A stretch of DNA of 64,000 bases from NCBI GenBank assembly GCA_963763305.1, contig CAVXNP010000002.1, positions 198,085 to 262,084 of the forward strand. The letters run 5' to 3'. Below, in pieces: positions 18,329-36,000 of this stretch (its first letter is position 1; each line of letters begins with the position of its first letter). The notes under the pieces are model-generated. The model was not told the origin of the DNA, searched no databases, and saw only the letters and a program-made list of their open reading frames with translations. This stretch comes from CAVXNP01 sp963763305. Its GTDB lineage: Bacteria; Pseudomonadota; Gammaproteobacteria; Xanthomonadales; Rhodanobacteraceae. Both the position numbers and the translations under genes were made by a program.

Positions 18329-18357
18329 GCGACCGCCACCTTGCCGCTGGCGGTCGC
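18329..18357. terminator. Strong hairpin between treY and phosphoribosyltransferase gene
   Basis: Ten-base perfect arms GCGACCGCCA / TGGCGGTCGC with a 9-nt loop, 31 nt before the phosphoribosyltransferase ATG. No T-run follows. Possibly the end of the glucan operon message or an attenuator. Confidence 0.45.
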
Positions 18358-18534
18358 CGGGAGCCCCGCCGGGCGGCGAGCATCCGGCTGCCGACATGAT
18401 CGCGGGGCCTGCAAGACCCTGTCGCTGCCGGCGGAGGCACTGCCTGCCGCGGCGACTGCATCACGATCATCCCCAGCACGCCGTGATGCGGTCGTCTGCA
18501 TCCTGCGCAGGCGGGCTCGACTGGACGCCGCGCA

Positions 18535-21202
18535 CTAATCGACGTATTCGAGCACCGCCACCGGCAGCTCGCCCAGCCAGTCGGCAGGCTGGATACTCCC
18601 CCCTGCCCGTTGCCGGCGACCGCTGAGCACGTCGCGATAGTTGCCCGGCTGCACGGGCAAGCCCGGCTGGTCACCGAACAGGCTGAGCAGTGCCGACGCC
18701 GACATCCCTGGGGCCATCCGCGTCCACCAGCGCTGTACCGGCGCGGATCGCGGCGAGCACGATGACGCGCTCCGTGCTCGTCTGGCGTTCGAACGCCAGC
18801 AGATGGTCCGCCGCGGAGGGGGCCATCAATGCGCGGTAACTGCCCTGCTGGAACAGGCCGGGGCGGCGCCGACGCAGGTCCAGCAGCCGCTGGATCAGCC
18901 GTTGCTTGAGACGGCCGTCGCGCCAGTGCTCGAGCAGCGACTCCAGTGGCGTGTCCTCGGCCAGCGCCTGCTGCCGGCTCGAAAAGTCGACCGCGCGTCG
19001 GTTGTCCGGGTCGACCAGGCTGAAGTCCCAGAATTCGGTGCCCTGGTAGATGTCGGGCACGCCGGGGGTGGTCAGCTTGAGCGCGGTCTGCACCAGGCTG
19101 TTGGCCGCACCGGCGGCGGCGATGCGCTGGACGAAGTGCTGCAACGGAACGGCAAAGCCCTGCCCCGCCGGATCGAGCAAGGCAGCCAGGAAGGCATCGC
19201 AGGCATCCTCGTAGGGTTCGTTGGGCCGGGTCCAGCGCGAGTGGCGCTTGGCCTCGCGCAGCGCCTTGGTCTGCCACTGCGCGATACGTCCGGCAAAGGC
19301 CTTCACCCCGTCGGCGTCGTCCGGACGAAGTTCCAGCGGCCAGGCGCCCACCAATGTCTGGTACAGCATGTACTCGTCCGCCGGAGACGGCGCCGGTTGG
19401 CCGTTGACTTCGCTACGGTGTTCGCGGTGCCGCTCCCGCCATTGCGCCACCGTCTGCGCCCATATCCCGGGCACGCTCGAGAGCACGGCCAGCCGGGCTC
19501 GGGCATCCTCGCCGCGCTTGTGATCATGGGTGGCGGTGGACAGCAGGTTGTGCGGGAACGACTGCCGGCGTTGACGGCAGTCCTCGTGAAAGGGGTCGAT
19601 GTCGATGGAAAGGCGCGCCGGATCGGCGCCCACTTCGTTGCGCGAGAGCAGCCGTCCGTAGCGGTAGCAGGCGGTGTCCTCGACTGCTTTGGCCGCCATC
19701 GGCGAAGTCGCCTGCTGGAAGATGCGCATGGCCCGCTCGCGCGCCTTGCGTACCCGGCCGGGCGGCAATTGCCGCGGCGGCTGGCCACCCAGCCAGACAG
19801 AAACCCGGTCGAGCAGGCGCCTGTCCTCGATGCGTACCTGGCGGCGCGCCTGCGCGTGGGCACGCTCGAACGCGGCCTCGTCCACCGGGTCGCGTCCGAG
19901 CCCGCCGGCGTAGGTGCGGTACACCGGGAAATGGATCAGCAACTCCACCAGCACCCGGCGGATCGCCGCCAGGCTCACGTCCCGGGTCTCCACATCGCTG
20001 CGCGCGGCAGCGAACAGCGCGCGCGCAGTGCGGTCCAGCTCGGCCTCGAAACTGTCGACCAGGATCTGCCGGCGCGCGATGCGCGCGTAGCTGGCGAACG
20101 ACCGCGCGTCGCCACTGATCTCGCGCCACAGCGCGGTCAGCGCGCCCTCGCCGGCCGGATCGTGCAGCACCGCCGAGACCTGGTCCATGAATTCGTAGCC
20201 GGTGGTGCCATCCATCTGCCAGCCCGGACGCAGCGCTTCGCCGGCGGCCAGAATCTTCTCGACCACGATGTAGGCAGGCCCGCGTGGCGCCGAGGCCGGG
20301 CGCTGCCGCTGCAGGCGGCGCAGGCGGTGGCGCAGTTGCCGGCAATAGCGGTGCGGATCGGCCAGGCCATCCACGTGGTCCACCCGTACGCCGTCGATCA
20401 GGCCCTCCGCATACAGCCGGAACACCAGCGCGTGCGTGTCCTCGAACACCCGCGTCCGCTCGATGCGCAGGCCGGCCAGCTCGTTGATGTCGAAGAAGCG
20501 GCGGTAGTTGACCATGTCGCTGGCCAGCTTCCACAGCGACAGCTGGTAGTGCTGTTGACCCAGCAGCGCGTGCAGCCGGGCAAAGCCGGCCGGGTCGCGG
20601 CCGTCGTGCGCGGCCAGCACCTGCACGGGGTCGCCAGCATCACGCAGCGCCTGCTCGGTAGGCCCGGACAGCGGCAGCAGCGCGTCGTACACCGCGACGC
20701 CGAAGCCGCCATCGCGCTGCGGATCGCGCGCCAACCGCACGTCGCCCTCGCGCAGCGCTTCGGCGTAGGCCCGCCCGAGCACCGGCAACAGGACCCGGCC
20801 ACGCACCAGCGGATCGGGGCTGTTGAAATCGATGTCGAAGTAGCCGGCGTGGCGACTGCCACGCCCCTGCCGCAACAGGTCCATCCACCAGGCGTTGCCG
20901 GCGCCGGCGAACATGTGGTTGGGGACAATGTCCAGGATCAGGCCCATGTCGCGCTCGCGCAGCCGCGCCACCAGCCGGCGCAATGCCGGCTCGCCGCCCA
21001 CCTCGGGGTTGACCTGGTGGTAGTCGATCACGTCGTAGCCGTGACTGGAGCCCGGACGTGCGCGGAACAGCGGCGAGGCGTACAGGTGGCTCACGCCGAG
21101 GTCCGCGTAGTAATCGACCAGCGGCACCGCGTCGTCCAGGGTGAATCCGGCATGGAACTGCAGCCGCGCCAGCGCGCGGGGGATCGGCGGCACCGCGGTC
21201 AT
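18535..21202 (-). CDS. treY: Malto-oligosyltrehalose synthase TreY, one frameshift near the end
   Basis: About 888 aa. Converts the reducing-end alpha-1,4 bond of maltodextrin into a trehalose linkage. GH13 signs: YLDDAV-type N-terminus (LQFHAGFTLDDAVPLVDYY), LYASPLFRARPGSSHGYDV, nucleophile region DGVRVDHVDGLADP, acid/base VVEKILAAGE, and STATHDHKRGEDARAR. Start overlaps the malQ stop as ATGA. One extra base near 18,715 shifts the frame; the continuation MAPGMSASALLSLFGDQPGL to PADWLGELPVAVLEYVD fits the usual TreY C-terminus, so I end the gene at 18,535 rather than 18,671. Last gene of the glucan operon, partner of treZ. Confidence 0.93.
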
Positions 21203-23283
21203 GGTCCGTTGCGCGCGCTGGTGATTGCGCTGAAGCACGCCTGCGGGACCTCGCCGTCGAACATCGTGTCGGCGTTCTCCGGCAGGCGACGGCGCCAATT
21301 GGGGTGCTCCGCGTCGGTCGGCCCCGGCAGATTCGGCTGTTCGCGCAGCGCAAGCAGGTCCTCCACCGGCACGATCACCAGCGGCGCCGGGGCGCGACTG
21401 ACGTGGCCGGCGGCAGCCACCGCCACGGGGGTGACGTCCTCCGGTGCCGGCGGGTGGTTCTCGTCGCCGGCCGCGCCGGAGGCGCACATCGCCCGCCACA
21501 GGCGGCCACGGTCGTCGTTCCGCTCAGCCTGTTCGTCCGCATCCGGATCGTTCAGCCCGGTACGTCGACGCCATTCGATGTCCGCACCGCTCCACCAGCC
21601 GGCGACAGTGGCCACGTCATGGGTGCTGGTGGTGGCTATGGCCCCGTCCGACCAGTGACGCGGCGAGATGAAGCCCCGATCCGCCGCCCGCTCGAACCAC
21701 AGCACGCGGATGCCCATCACGCCCGCCTCGCTCATGCGGTGGCGCATGTCGGCCGGCACGGTGCCCAGATCCTCGCCGATCAGTACCGCCGCGTGCAGGT
21801 GCGATTCCAGCGCCAGCAGGCGCAGCAGATCCTGCAGCGGATAGCGCACGTAGGCGCCCTCGGTCGGGCTGGCACCATGCGGCACCAGCCACAGGCGCTT
21901 GAGGCCCAGCACGTGGTCGATCCGCACCCCGCCGGCATGGACCAGTGCCGCACGCAGCATGCCGATGAAACCGGCAAAGCCCGACTGGCGCAGCCCGCGT
22001 GGCGAGAACGTGGTCAGCCCCCAGTCCTGGCCCAGCCGGTTGAGCGCATCCGGGGGCGCGCCTACGGAAAGCCCGTGCAGCAGTTCGCCCTGGTGGCTCC
22101 ATGCCTGGCTGCCGCCGCCGTCGGTACCCACGGCCAGGTCGGTGACCAGGCCGATCGCCATGCCGGCCTCGCGCGCGGCCTGTTGCGCGCCGGCCAGGCC
22201 CTGCGCCGCCTGCCATTGCAGGAACGCGTGAAATGCGACCTCGGTGCTGTGCTCGCGCGCAAAACTCTCCACTTCGGCGCTGGTCGGATCGTGGAACGCC
22301 TCCGGCCACGCCTGCCAGCCACCGGGATGATCGTGCGCGGTGAAGTGGCGCTGCAGTGCCTCGAACCGGGCATGTCGTTCCAGCGGCTCGCCCTGCGCCT
22401 TGCGAAAGGCCTTGAAGCGCCTGGACACCGCCGGATCCACCGACACCTGCTCGAACAGCGAGCGCAGCACGGTCATGCGCGCGCGCGCCGCGCGCGGCCA
22501 TTCGATCAGATCGAGCCACTCCAGCTCGGCCCATTCCTGGCGCAGGTTGTGCGCGTCGACCACCTTGCGCAGCATGATCGAGTCGGTCAGGCGCGCAGGG
22601 TCGATGTGCAGTGCGTTGAGGAACAGTCGGCTGGAGGGAGCATACGGGCCGTACCGCTCCGGCTCGGCCGCAAACAACGCATGCACCGGACTGATGCCCA
22701 TCGCGTCGGCGCCGTTGCGGGCGGCCGCTCGCACGGCCTGCTCCAGCGCGGTGAAATCGCCGACCCCGGCATCGCCCGAACGACGCAGGCTGCCCAGCTG
22801 CACGGTCACGCCCCAGGGACGTCGCGGCAGACGCAGATCCTGCACCGAGAAAGCCCGCGCCGGAGCCACCGCCAGAGTGGTCTGCATTTCGTCGAGCAGC
22901 AACTGGTAGTAGCCCGGCTCGACCGGTGCGACAAGCTCGCCATCGCCCGCCATCAGGCGCCCTTCGCGCACCGGCCGCTGCCGTGCATCGTGCAGGACGT
23001 AGCTGCGATCGGCCGGCCGCGCGGGCAGCGCGAACGGCTGGCCTGCCTCGGCAGTGAGCAGTCGCGGCAAATCGCTGCCCTCGCGCTCGCGGCGCAATTG
23101 TTCAAGGCTCGCCGCCACGTCGTCGGCGTTGGCGCAGGGCAGGCCCAGCCGATCAAGCACGGCCCGCAGGATCGGCTCGCTGACCTGCCGCGCCCGCCCG
23201 TTGGCGTCCTGCCAATGCACGTCGATGCCGGCCTGCTCGGCCAGCTGCACCAGGCGTGGATCGGACAGGCTCATGTGGGGCAC
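21199..23283 (-). CDS. malQ: 4-alpha-glucanotransferase MalQ
   Basis: 694 aa (ATG also at 23274). Transfers maltodextrin units between chains. GH77 marks: WGVTVQLGSLRRSGDAGVGD, GADAMGISPVHALFA, YAPSSRLFLNALHIDP, the catalytic region GGVRIDHVLGLKRLWLVP, acid/base AVLIGEDLGTVP, and STHDVATVAGWW. An N-terminal extension of about 140 residues is typical of the long proteobacterial form. It follows treZ by 36 nt and overlaps treY by ATGA. In this operon it probably rebuilds chain lengths for TreY/TreZ and GlgX. Confidence 0.93.
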   Translation of the reverse strand: MPHMSLSDPRLVQLAEQAGIDVHWQDANGRARQVSEPILRAVLDRLGLPCANADDVAASLEQLRREREGSDLPRLLTAEAGQPFALPARPADRSYVLHDARQRPVREGRLMAGDGELVAPVEPGYYQLLLDEMQTTLAVAPARAFSVQDLRLPRRPWGVTVQLGSLRRSGDAGVGDFTALEQAVRAAARNGADAMGISPVHALFAAEPERYGPYAPSSRLFLNALHIDPARLTDSIMLRKVVDAHNLRQEWAELEWLDLIEWPRAARARMTVLRSLFEQVSVDPAVSRRFKAFRKAQGEPLERHARFEALQRHFTAHDHPGGWQAWPEAFHDPTSAEVESFAREHSTEVAFHAFLQWQAAQGLAGAQQAAREAGMAIGLVTDLAVGTDGGGSQAWSHQGELLHGLSVGAPPDALNRLGQDWGLTTFSPRGLRQSGFAGFIGMLRAALVHAGGVRIDHVLGLKRLWLVPHGASPTEGAYVRYPLQDLLRLLALESHLHAAVLIGEDLGTVPADMRHRMSEAGVMGIRVLWFERAADRGFISPRHWSDGAIATTSTHDVATVAGWWSGADIEWRRRTGLNDPDADEQAERNDDRGRLWRAMCASGAAGDENHPPAPEDVTPVAVAAAGHVSRAPAPLVIVPVEDLLALREQPNLPGPTDAEHPNWRRRLPENADTMFDGEVPQACFSAITSARNGP

Positions 23284-23319
23284 TTCATCGGGGGCGGTTT
23301 CCTCCGGCTTGGGATGGGA

Positions 23320-25130
23320 TCAGGCGGGTGACAGGTGCCGCTCGCCGTCGGCGGCCGGTTCCAGGCAGACCAGCGTGCTGCGCGCTGCCAGCCGGCGCGA
23401 GGCCAGCTCGCGGATCGCCGCCGGCTGACCGTGCAACCATCGCGCATCGGCCGTTGGCAGGACGTTGACGTCGACCGCCCGGTCGCCCAGGTTGCAGCAC
23501 ACGTACAGCCGTGAAGGCCCCAATTGCCAGCGCGCCACCAGCGCGCACCCGCCGAGTACTTCGCTGCCGATCGAACGCGCCCTCGGCAGGTGCGGCTGCA
23601 GTTCGGTGCGCCGCAGCTCCAGCAACTGACGCAGCAGCGCGTGACGCGCCTGGGCCTCGGGCGAATGGTGGCCCTGCAACAACGGGCGGGAGCGCTCGAA
23701 GGTATCCGGCGCATTCGGGTCCGGCAGCGTTTCGCCCCCGGCAAAGCCGTCGAACTCGGCGAACTCGCGCTGCCGGCCTTCGCGTACGGCCTGGCGGAGG
23801 GCCTCTTCCTGATGGTCGACGAAGAACAGGAACGGCATGCGGCTGGCCCACTCCTCGCCCATGAACAGCAGCGGGACCGACGGGGTCAGCAGCAGCAGGG
23901 CGTAGGCCGCGTCCAGCACGGTCGGCTCGACCAGTCGGGTGATCCGTTCGCCCAGTGCGCGGTTGCCAATCTGGTCGTGGTTCTGCAGAAACTGCACGAA
24001 ACGCAGCGGGCTCAGCTCGCCGCTGGGCTCGCCCCGGGGCTGGCCACGCATCGGCTCGCCCTGCCAGGCAAAACCCTCGGCCAGGCAGCGGGCCAGTCGG
24101 CCGACCGGGTCATCGGCATAGGCGCCGTAGTAGCCGGCCTTCTCGCCGGTGAGCATCACGTGCAACGCGTTGTGGAAATCGTCGTTCCACTGCGCATCGA
24201 AGCGCCCTGCCCCCAGCAGGTGCGCCTGGTTGGCCTCGTTCTCCAGCACCAGGTGCACCTGCCGGTGCCGACCGAAATGGTTGCGGATGCGTTCGGCCAG
24301 GCTGGCGAGCCAGGCCGGATTGTGCAGGCTGTGCACCGCATCCAGGCGCAGCCCGTCGAAACGATATTCTTCCAGCCAGTACAGCGCGTTGTGCAGGAAG
24401 AAGTCGCCTACCTGCGGCACGTCCACGTCGATCGAAGCACCCCAGGGCGTGGCCGGCCGCCCGTCCAGGGAGTCGTCGTGAAAGAACGGCGAGGCGTAGG
24501 CACCCAGGTAGTTGCCATCCGGGCCGAAGTGGTTGTAGACCACGTCCAGCAGCACCATCAGACCCAGCCCGTGGGCGGCATCGACCAGTGCCTTGAGTTC
24601 CTCCGGCGTACCGTACGCGGCCGCTGGCGCGAACGGCAGCACGCCGTCGTAGCCCCAGTTGCGCTGCCCGGGAAACTGCGCCAGCGGCATCAGCTCGATG
24701 GCGGTGATGCCCAGCGCCTGCCATTGGGGCAACAACGCGCGCACGCCGCGGTAACCGCCCAGGGCGCCCACGTGCAGCTCGTAGATCACCGCTTCGTGCC
24801 AGGGACGGCCGGGCCAGTTCGGGTGGTGCCATATGTGCTGTTCCGGATCGACCACCACGCTGGCACCGTGCACGTCGCCGCCGTGCTGCAGGCGCGAGGC
24901 CGGGTCGGGAACCGCCAATTCGTCGTCCACCCGATAGCGGTAACGGGTCCCGGCCGGAGCCGGTGCGATGCATTCGAACCAGCCGTTGTCGAGCGCGCGC
25001 ATCGGTATCGGGTCGGCATCGTCAAGCAGCAACTGCACCTGCCGACGGTCCGGCGCCCACAGCCGGAAACGGGTACGCCCGTCATCCAGCAGGCAGGCGC
25101 CGTAGGGCATGGCATGGCGGAAACAGGCGA

Positions 25131-25134
<4 letters not shown>
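23320..25134 (-). CDS. treZ: Malto-oligosyltrehalose trehalohydrolase TreZ
   Basis: 604 aa from GTG 25134, overlapping the glgX stop as GTGA; an ATG eight codons later (MPYGACLLDDGRTRFRLWAP) is an alternative. It releases trehalose from maltooligosyltrehalose made by TreY. N-terminal CBM48-like domain (TRFRLWAPDRRQVQLLL), then the GH13 barrel: VIYELHVGALGGYRG, LDVVYNHFGPDGNYLG, nucleophile FDGLRLDAVHSL, acid/base LVLENEANQ, and FLQNHDQIGNRA. Ordinary length for the family. No frameshift. Confidence 0.95.
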
Positions 25135-27236
<2,102 letters not shown>

Positions 27237-27239
27237 CGC

Positions 27240-29482
27240 TCAATCCCCGGCCAGCAGTATCACGGTGGCCAACGGCGGCAGCGACAACACCACCGATTGC
27301 GGCTGCTGGTGCAGCGGCGTCGGCTCGCTGTGAACCTCGGCGTCGCCCGCGCCGGTGCCACCGTAGACGTCGGCATCGGTATTGATCCGCACCTGCCAGC
27401 GCCCCTCGCGCGGCACGCCAATGCGGTACTGCGGCAGCGCCGCCGGGGTCAGGTTGCTCACTACCAGCGCCGGTGCCGCACCCTCGGCAAGACGCCACCA
27501 CGCCAGCACGCTGTGCTCGGCATCGTCGCCAACGGCCCAGTGGAAGCCGCTGGGGCTTCCGTCGCCAGCGTGCAGTGACCGCTCGCGGGCGTACAGCCGG
27601 TTGAGGTCGCGCACCAGTTGCTGCACGCCCCGATGGCGCGGGTCGTCGAGCAGCTCCCAGGGAATCTGCGCGTCATGGTTCCACTCGGTCGGCTGCGCCA
27701 GCTCGCCACCATTGAACAACAGCTTCTTGCCCGGATGGGCCCACATGAAACCGAAGTACGCGCGCAGGTTGGCGAAGCGCTGCCACTCGTCGCCGGGCAT
27801 GCGTCCGAGCAGCGAGCGCTTGCCGTGCACCACCTCGTCGTGCGACAGCGGCAGCACGAAGTGCTCCGAGTAGGCGTACACCATGGAGAAGGTCATCTCG
27901 TGGTGATGCCAGCGGCGGTGGATCGGATCACGCGCCATGTACTGCAGGGTGTCGTGCATCCAGCCCATGTTCCACTTGTAGTCGAAACCCAGGCCACCCT
28001 CGCCGGCCGGCCGGGTTACCCCCGGCCAGGCAGTGGATTCCTCGGCGATGGTGAGCGCACCGGGGTAGTGCTCGTGCACCACCTCGTTGAACCGTCGCAG
28101 GAATGCGATCGACTCCAGGTTTTCACGCCCTCCGTGCACGTTGGGCACCCACTCGCCATCCTTGCGGCTGTAGTCGCGGTAGAGCATCGAGGCGACCGCG
28201 TCCACCCGCAAACCATCGACGTGGAAGCGGTCGAGCCAGGCCAGTGCGCTGGCGATCAGGAACCCGGACACCTCGTTGCGACCCAGGTTGAAGATCAGCG
28301 TGTTCCAGTCCTGATGGAAGCCTTCGCGCGGGTCGGCATGCTCGTACAGGGCGGTACCGTCGAAGTTCGCCAGACCGTGCGGATCGGTCGGGAAATGGGC
28401 CGGCACCCAATCCACGATCACGCCGATGCCAGCCTCGTGGCAGCGGTCGACGAAGCGCGCGAACGCCTCGGGCGAGCCGTAACGGGCGGTGGGCGCAAAC
28501 TGGCCCAGCGGCTGGTAGCCCCAGGAACCGCCGAACGGATGCTCGGCGACCGGCAAAAGCTCCACGTGGGTGAAGCCCATGCCCGCCACATAGGGGATCA
28601 GGCGCTCGCCCAGCGCGTCCCAGTCCAGCGTGCCGCCGTGCTCGTCCCGCAACCAGGAGCCGGCGTGCATCTCGTAAACCGAGAACGGCGCATCCAGCGC
28701 CTGGTGGCGCTGTCGCTGCTGCATCCACTGCTGATCGGTCCAGCCGAACGTGGTCGGCTCGGCGACCACGGAGGCGGTCGCCGGCGGCGGCTCGGAAGCC
28801 AACGCCACCGGATCGGCCTTCTGCTGCGCGTGTCCGTCCGCCCCGCGCACCTCGTATTTGTAACGTGCACCGGGCAACAGGCCGGGTACGAAAAGCTCCC
28901 ATACGCCTGCCGAGGTGCGCAGCCGCATCGGCAGGCGACGGCCGTCCCACTGGTTGAAGTCGCCGACCACGCTGACCCGCTGCGCGTTGGGCGCCCACAC
29001 CGCGAAGCGCACGCCGGGAATACCGTCGACCACTACCGCGTGTGCGCCAAGGCGACGGTACAACTCCAGATGGCGGCCCTCGCCGAGCAGATGCAGGTCC
29101 AGATCCGACAGCAGCGGTCCGAACCCATAGATGTCATCGAACTCCTGGCAACCGTGCGGCCAGTGGATGCGCAGCCGATAGGCCGCCTGACCGGGCACCG
29201 GCCCGGCGAAGATGCCATCGGCATGCACGCGCGCCAGGTGCCCCAGGACCTGGCCGTCCGTCCCGATCGCCTCGACCGCCTCGGCGCCCGGCTGCAGCGT
29301 GCGCACCACCCGTTGCTCGTCGACCCGATGCGGACCCAGCACCGCAAACGGATCGCCGTGACGTCCTTCGGCCAGGGCCTGCAGGGTGGCCTGGTCGACC
29401 CCGGGGTGCGGCGCCGGCACGGACAGGTCGGCGGCATGGTCGGCGGCCGGTCCGGGCACGCCATGGCTGCCTTGTGAATGGC

Positions 29483-29486
<4 letters not shown>
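27240..29486 (-). CDS. glgB: 1,4-alpha-glucan branching enzyme GlgB
   Basis: 748 aa, MSHSQGSHGVPGPAADHAAD; GGAGGAG lies 6 nt before the ATG, which overlaps the treS-maltokinase stop as ATGA. Two N-terminal carbohydrate-binding modules (DPFAVLGPHRVDEQRVVRT; GVRFAVWAPNAQRVSVVGDF), then the GH13 barrel with MHAGSWLRDEHGGTLDW, nucleophile HVDGLRVDAVASMLYRDYSR, acid/base LTIAEESTAWPGV, and LPLSHDEVVHGKRSLLG. It introduces alpha-1,6 branches into the glucan made by GlgE. Full length. Confidence 0.96.
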
Positions 29487-32793
<3,307 letters not shown>

Positions 32794-32797
<4 letters not shown>

Positions 32798-33078
32798 GAG
32801 GGCGGCAACCCCGCCCCGCCGGTGCCGCGGCCGCCCGTCTGCGCGCGCGAGCCGGGTTGGGCCAGTCGCAACGACGAGGTGTCGGCCCAGGTGACGATGT
32901 GGCCATCGGCGGTCAATGGTCGCCGCCAGTCCAGCTCGCAGTAGAGCAGCGGCGAAGGCGGTGACAGGCGATGCGAAGGCCCGCCACCCAGTGCCGGGCG
33001 CGGACGCGACATGCCCGGCGAACGGCTTGCCTGGCGGCCGCAACGGTTCAGCGAAAAGCCGGAGGGATGGATGCTCAT
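32794..33078 (-). CDS. Small ORF coupled to glgE and treS on both sides
   Basis: 94 aa, MSIHPSGFSLNRCGRQASRS. Its ATG overlaps the glgE stop (ATGA) and its TGA overlaps the treS ATG (ATGA), the same coupling used across this operon. N-terminal half is basic and Pro/Arg/Ser-rich; the middle (LLYCELDWRRPLTADG, IVTWADTSSLRLA) looks beta-strand-like; the tail is Gly-rich. No family recognised. It may be a real small protein of the pathway or simply a translation relay; a chance frame is possible in DNA this GC-rich. Confidence 0.5.
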
Positions 33079-36000
33079 GGGTGTGCCCTTATGTGCCAGA
33101 TGGCGTAGGGCAACCCCTGCCCCAGCCACACCTGCTGGTATGCGCCATGCCACGTGGAGGAGACGTCGTGCAGCAGGTCGTCGGCGCTGAACGGCGCGTC
33201 CCCGGACAACTCCCAGTCGTCCAGCGGCAGCGTGACGGTGGCGCTCTGGTCGGCGTGCGGGTCGAGGCTGATCGCCACCAGTACGCGGTCGTCGGCCTGT
33301 GCCGGATCACCGGCCGGGAAGAATTTCTCGAAGCACAGCACCTGCTCGCTGGAGGACGGCAGGAACCGCACACCCAGGTGGCTTTGCAGCGCCGGATGCT
33401 GGCGGCGGATCATGTTCAGGCGGGTGATTTCCGCCACGATGTTGCCTGGCTGGCTCCAGTCGCGCGGGCGGACTTCATACTTCTCCGAGTCCAGGTATTC
33501 CTCCTTGCCCGGGATCGGTGCGCCCTCGCACAGCTCGAAGCCCGCATACATGCCCCACAGCCCGGACAAGGTGCTGGCCAGTGCAGCACGGATCAGGAAC
33601 CCGCTGCGCCCGGAGCGCTGCAGGAAGTAGGGGTTGATGTCCGGGGTGTTGACGAAGAAGTTCGGGCGGAAGAAGTCCTTCGGCGCTTCCTGGGTCAGCT
33701 CGGTCAGGTAGTCGACGAACTCCTGCCTGGTGTGACGCCAGGTGAAGTAGGTATAGGACTGGTTGAACCCGGCCTTGGCCAGCCGATACATCGGCTGCGG
33801 CCGGGTGAACGCCTCGGCCAGGAACAGCGTGTCCGGATAGGTCTCGCGCACCCGCGCGATCATCCATTCCCAGAACGGGTACGGCTTGGTGTGCGGGTTG
33901 TCCACCCGGAACGTGCGAACGCCCTCGCCGGCCCAGAACAGCACCACGTCGCACAGTGCCTGCCACAGCGAGGGCACTGCGCCCTCGGCGTAGAAGTCGA
34001 CGTTGACGATGTCCTGGTACTTCTTCGGCGGGTTCTCGGCGTAGCGCAGGCTGCCGTCCGGACGCCAGTCGAACCACTCCGGATGCTCGCGCAGCCACGG
34101 GTGATCGGGCGAACACTGGATGGCAAAGTCCAGCGCCAGCTCCAGCCCGTGCGCATGGGCCTCCTCGCGCAGCGCGCGGAAATCCTCCAGCGTGCCCAGT
34201 TGCGGGTGGATCGAATCGTGGCCGCCCTCGGGCGAGCCGATCGCATAGGGACTGCCCGGATCGTCCGCCGACGGCGTCAGCGTGTTGTTGCGGCCCTTGC
34301 GGAAGGCCGTGCCGATGGGATGGATCGGCGGAAAGTACAGCACGTCGAAACCCATCGCCTGGATTGCCGGCAACCGCTTGATGACGTCGCGGAAGGTGCC
34401 ATGGCGCGAGGCGTCATCGGTTTCCGAGCGGGGAAACAGTTCGTACCAGCTGGCGAACATGGCCGCGCGCCGGTCCACCTCCAGTCGCAGCACCGGGCTG
34501 TCCACCGCGAACGGTCGCGGGTCGGCCGCGGCCATCGCCTGCACCGTGGCATCGGCCATCAGGTGCTGGTAGCGGGTTTCGTCGTCGGTGTCGCTGCCCA
34601 GTTGGGCCACCAGCGCCCGCAACGGCTTGCGCAGCTTCGGTGGCGCCTTGGCTGCGGTGGCCTGCACCAGCAGCCTGCCCTCTTCCAGCTCCAGACCAAT
34701 CGCCAGGCCGGCATCGTGCTTGAGATGGATCTCGTGGTGATACGTGGCGAACCCATCGCGCCATGCCTGCACCATGTACTCGTGCGGGCCGATACGCGTG
34801 GGCGTGAACTGCGCCTGATAGCGGTCGTTGCCCAGTGCCTGCATGCGCTGTTCGTGCCACTGTCTGTCGCCCAGCGCGCGCCAGCGCAGTACGGCGGCCA
34901 GTACGTCGTGGCCATCCATGAACACGTTCGCCTGCACCAGCACGCGGTCGCCAACCACCCGTTTCACCGCAAAGCGGCCGCCGTCGACGCACGGGACGAC
35001 ATCCTCGATGGCGACACGGGGGCCGGCGGTAGCCTCGCCCAGGCGCTGGCGTTGCGCTGTGGCGGAGACCCGCGGCTTGATTGGCGGCGAGCGTGTGGCA
35101 TGCAGCAGACAGGTAACCCCCGGATCGAGTCGCAGCGGCTCGACCTCGGCGTCGGTGCGCAGATCCCGCCACGGCCCGAAGTCGCGCACCCGACCGGCAG
35201 CGATGCCGGCCACGTCCACCGACACCTCGCGCTCCAGCGATGCGTTGGCCAGCAGCAATTGAGCCACGTCGTCCGCCACGCAAAGCAGCGCCACCCAGTC
35301 CCGTCCCAGGTGCAGCACCGGGGTGCGTCGCAGGGCCTCGGGGGCCGCCGCCAGCCAGGCATTGGCGCGGGCAACCTCGCCAGCCAGATCCAACCGCGCC
35401 TGCGCAGCCATATCGGCGGGCGTCTGGTTCGCCTCCGGGGCGGAGTGGGCGAACTCGAAACCTGCCTGCATCAGCCAGCCGGCCGCGCAACTGGCGGCGA
35501 ACCAGATCGCCCGCTCCCCGGCATGTTGCAACTGGTCCCGTTCACCGGAAGGAGCGCGCAGCCCACCGGCGACCGGCGTGGCACAGGCCAGCGGTGGCGC
35601 TACTGTACGCAGACGCTGCAATTCGTCACGCAACCACGGCGAACGGAAATCCCACCACTCGAACGAGCAGAAACTGTAGTCGAACCCTGCTTCGGCCAGC
35701 GGCGCCAGTTGCTCGGGCGACAGGCCCTGGGTCCAGACCAGGAACACCGGCTCGGAGACCTGTGCACGCACGTCGGCCAGCACGTCGGCCCACCAGGCCG
35801 CCGGCGCCGCCTCCGGGGCCAACAGCCGGAATCCGGCCACGCCGGCGCGCGCCAGCTGGACCAGTCGCTGGCTCCACCAGCGCGCCGCGGCCTCGGCCGC
35901 ATCCGGATCGTGCAGGCGCCAACGTGCGCCGGTCTCGCCCGGAGCCCGGCGCGGATCGGGCACCGCGTCCGGATCGACCATGCCCTGGAACCACTCCGGA

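Noticed and set aside
18671..18715. TreY ending at 18,671
   Set aside because: The alternative frame to 18,535 carries the expected TreY C-terminal ending (LGELPVAVLEYVD), so a one-base indel is more likely.
18641..21658. Very long rightward open frame opposite treY (about 1000 codons), and similar frames opposite glgX, glgE and treZ
   Set aside because: Antisense frames are open because of high third-position GC in the real genes; they lack ribosome sites, domains and sensible composition.
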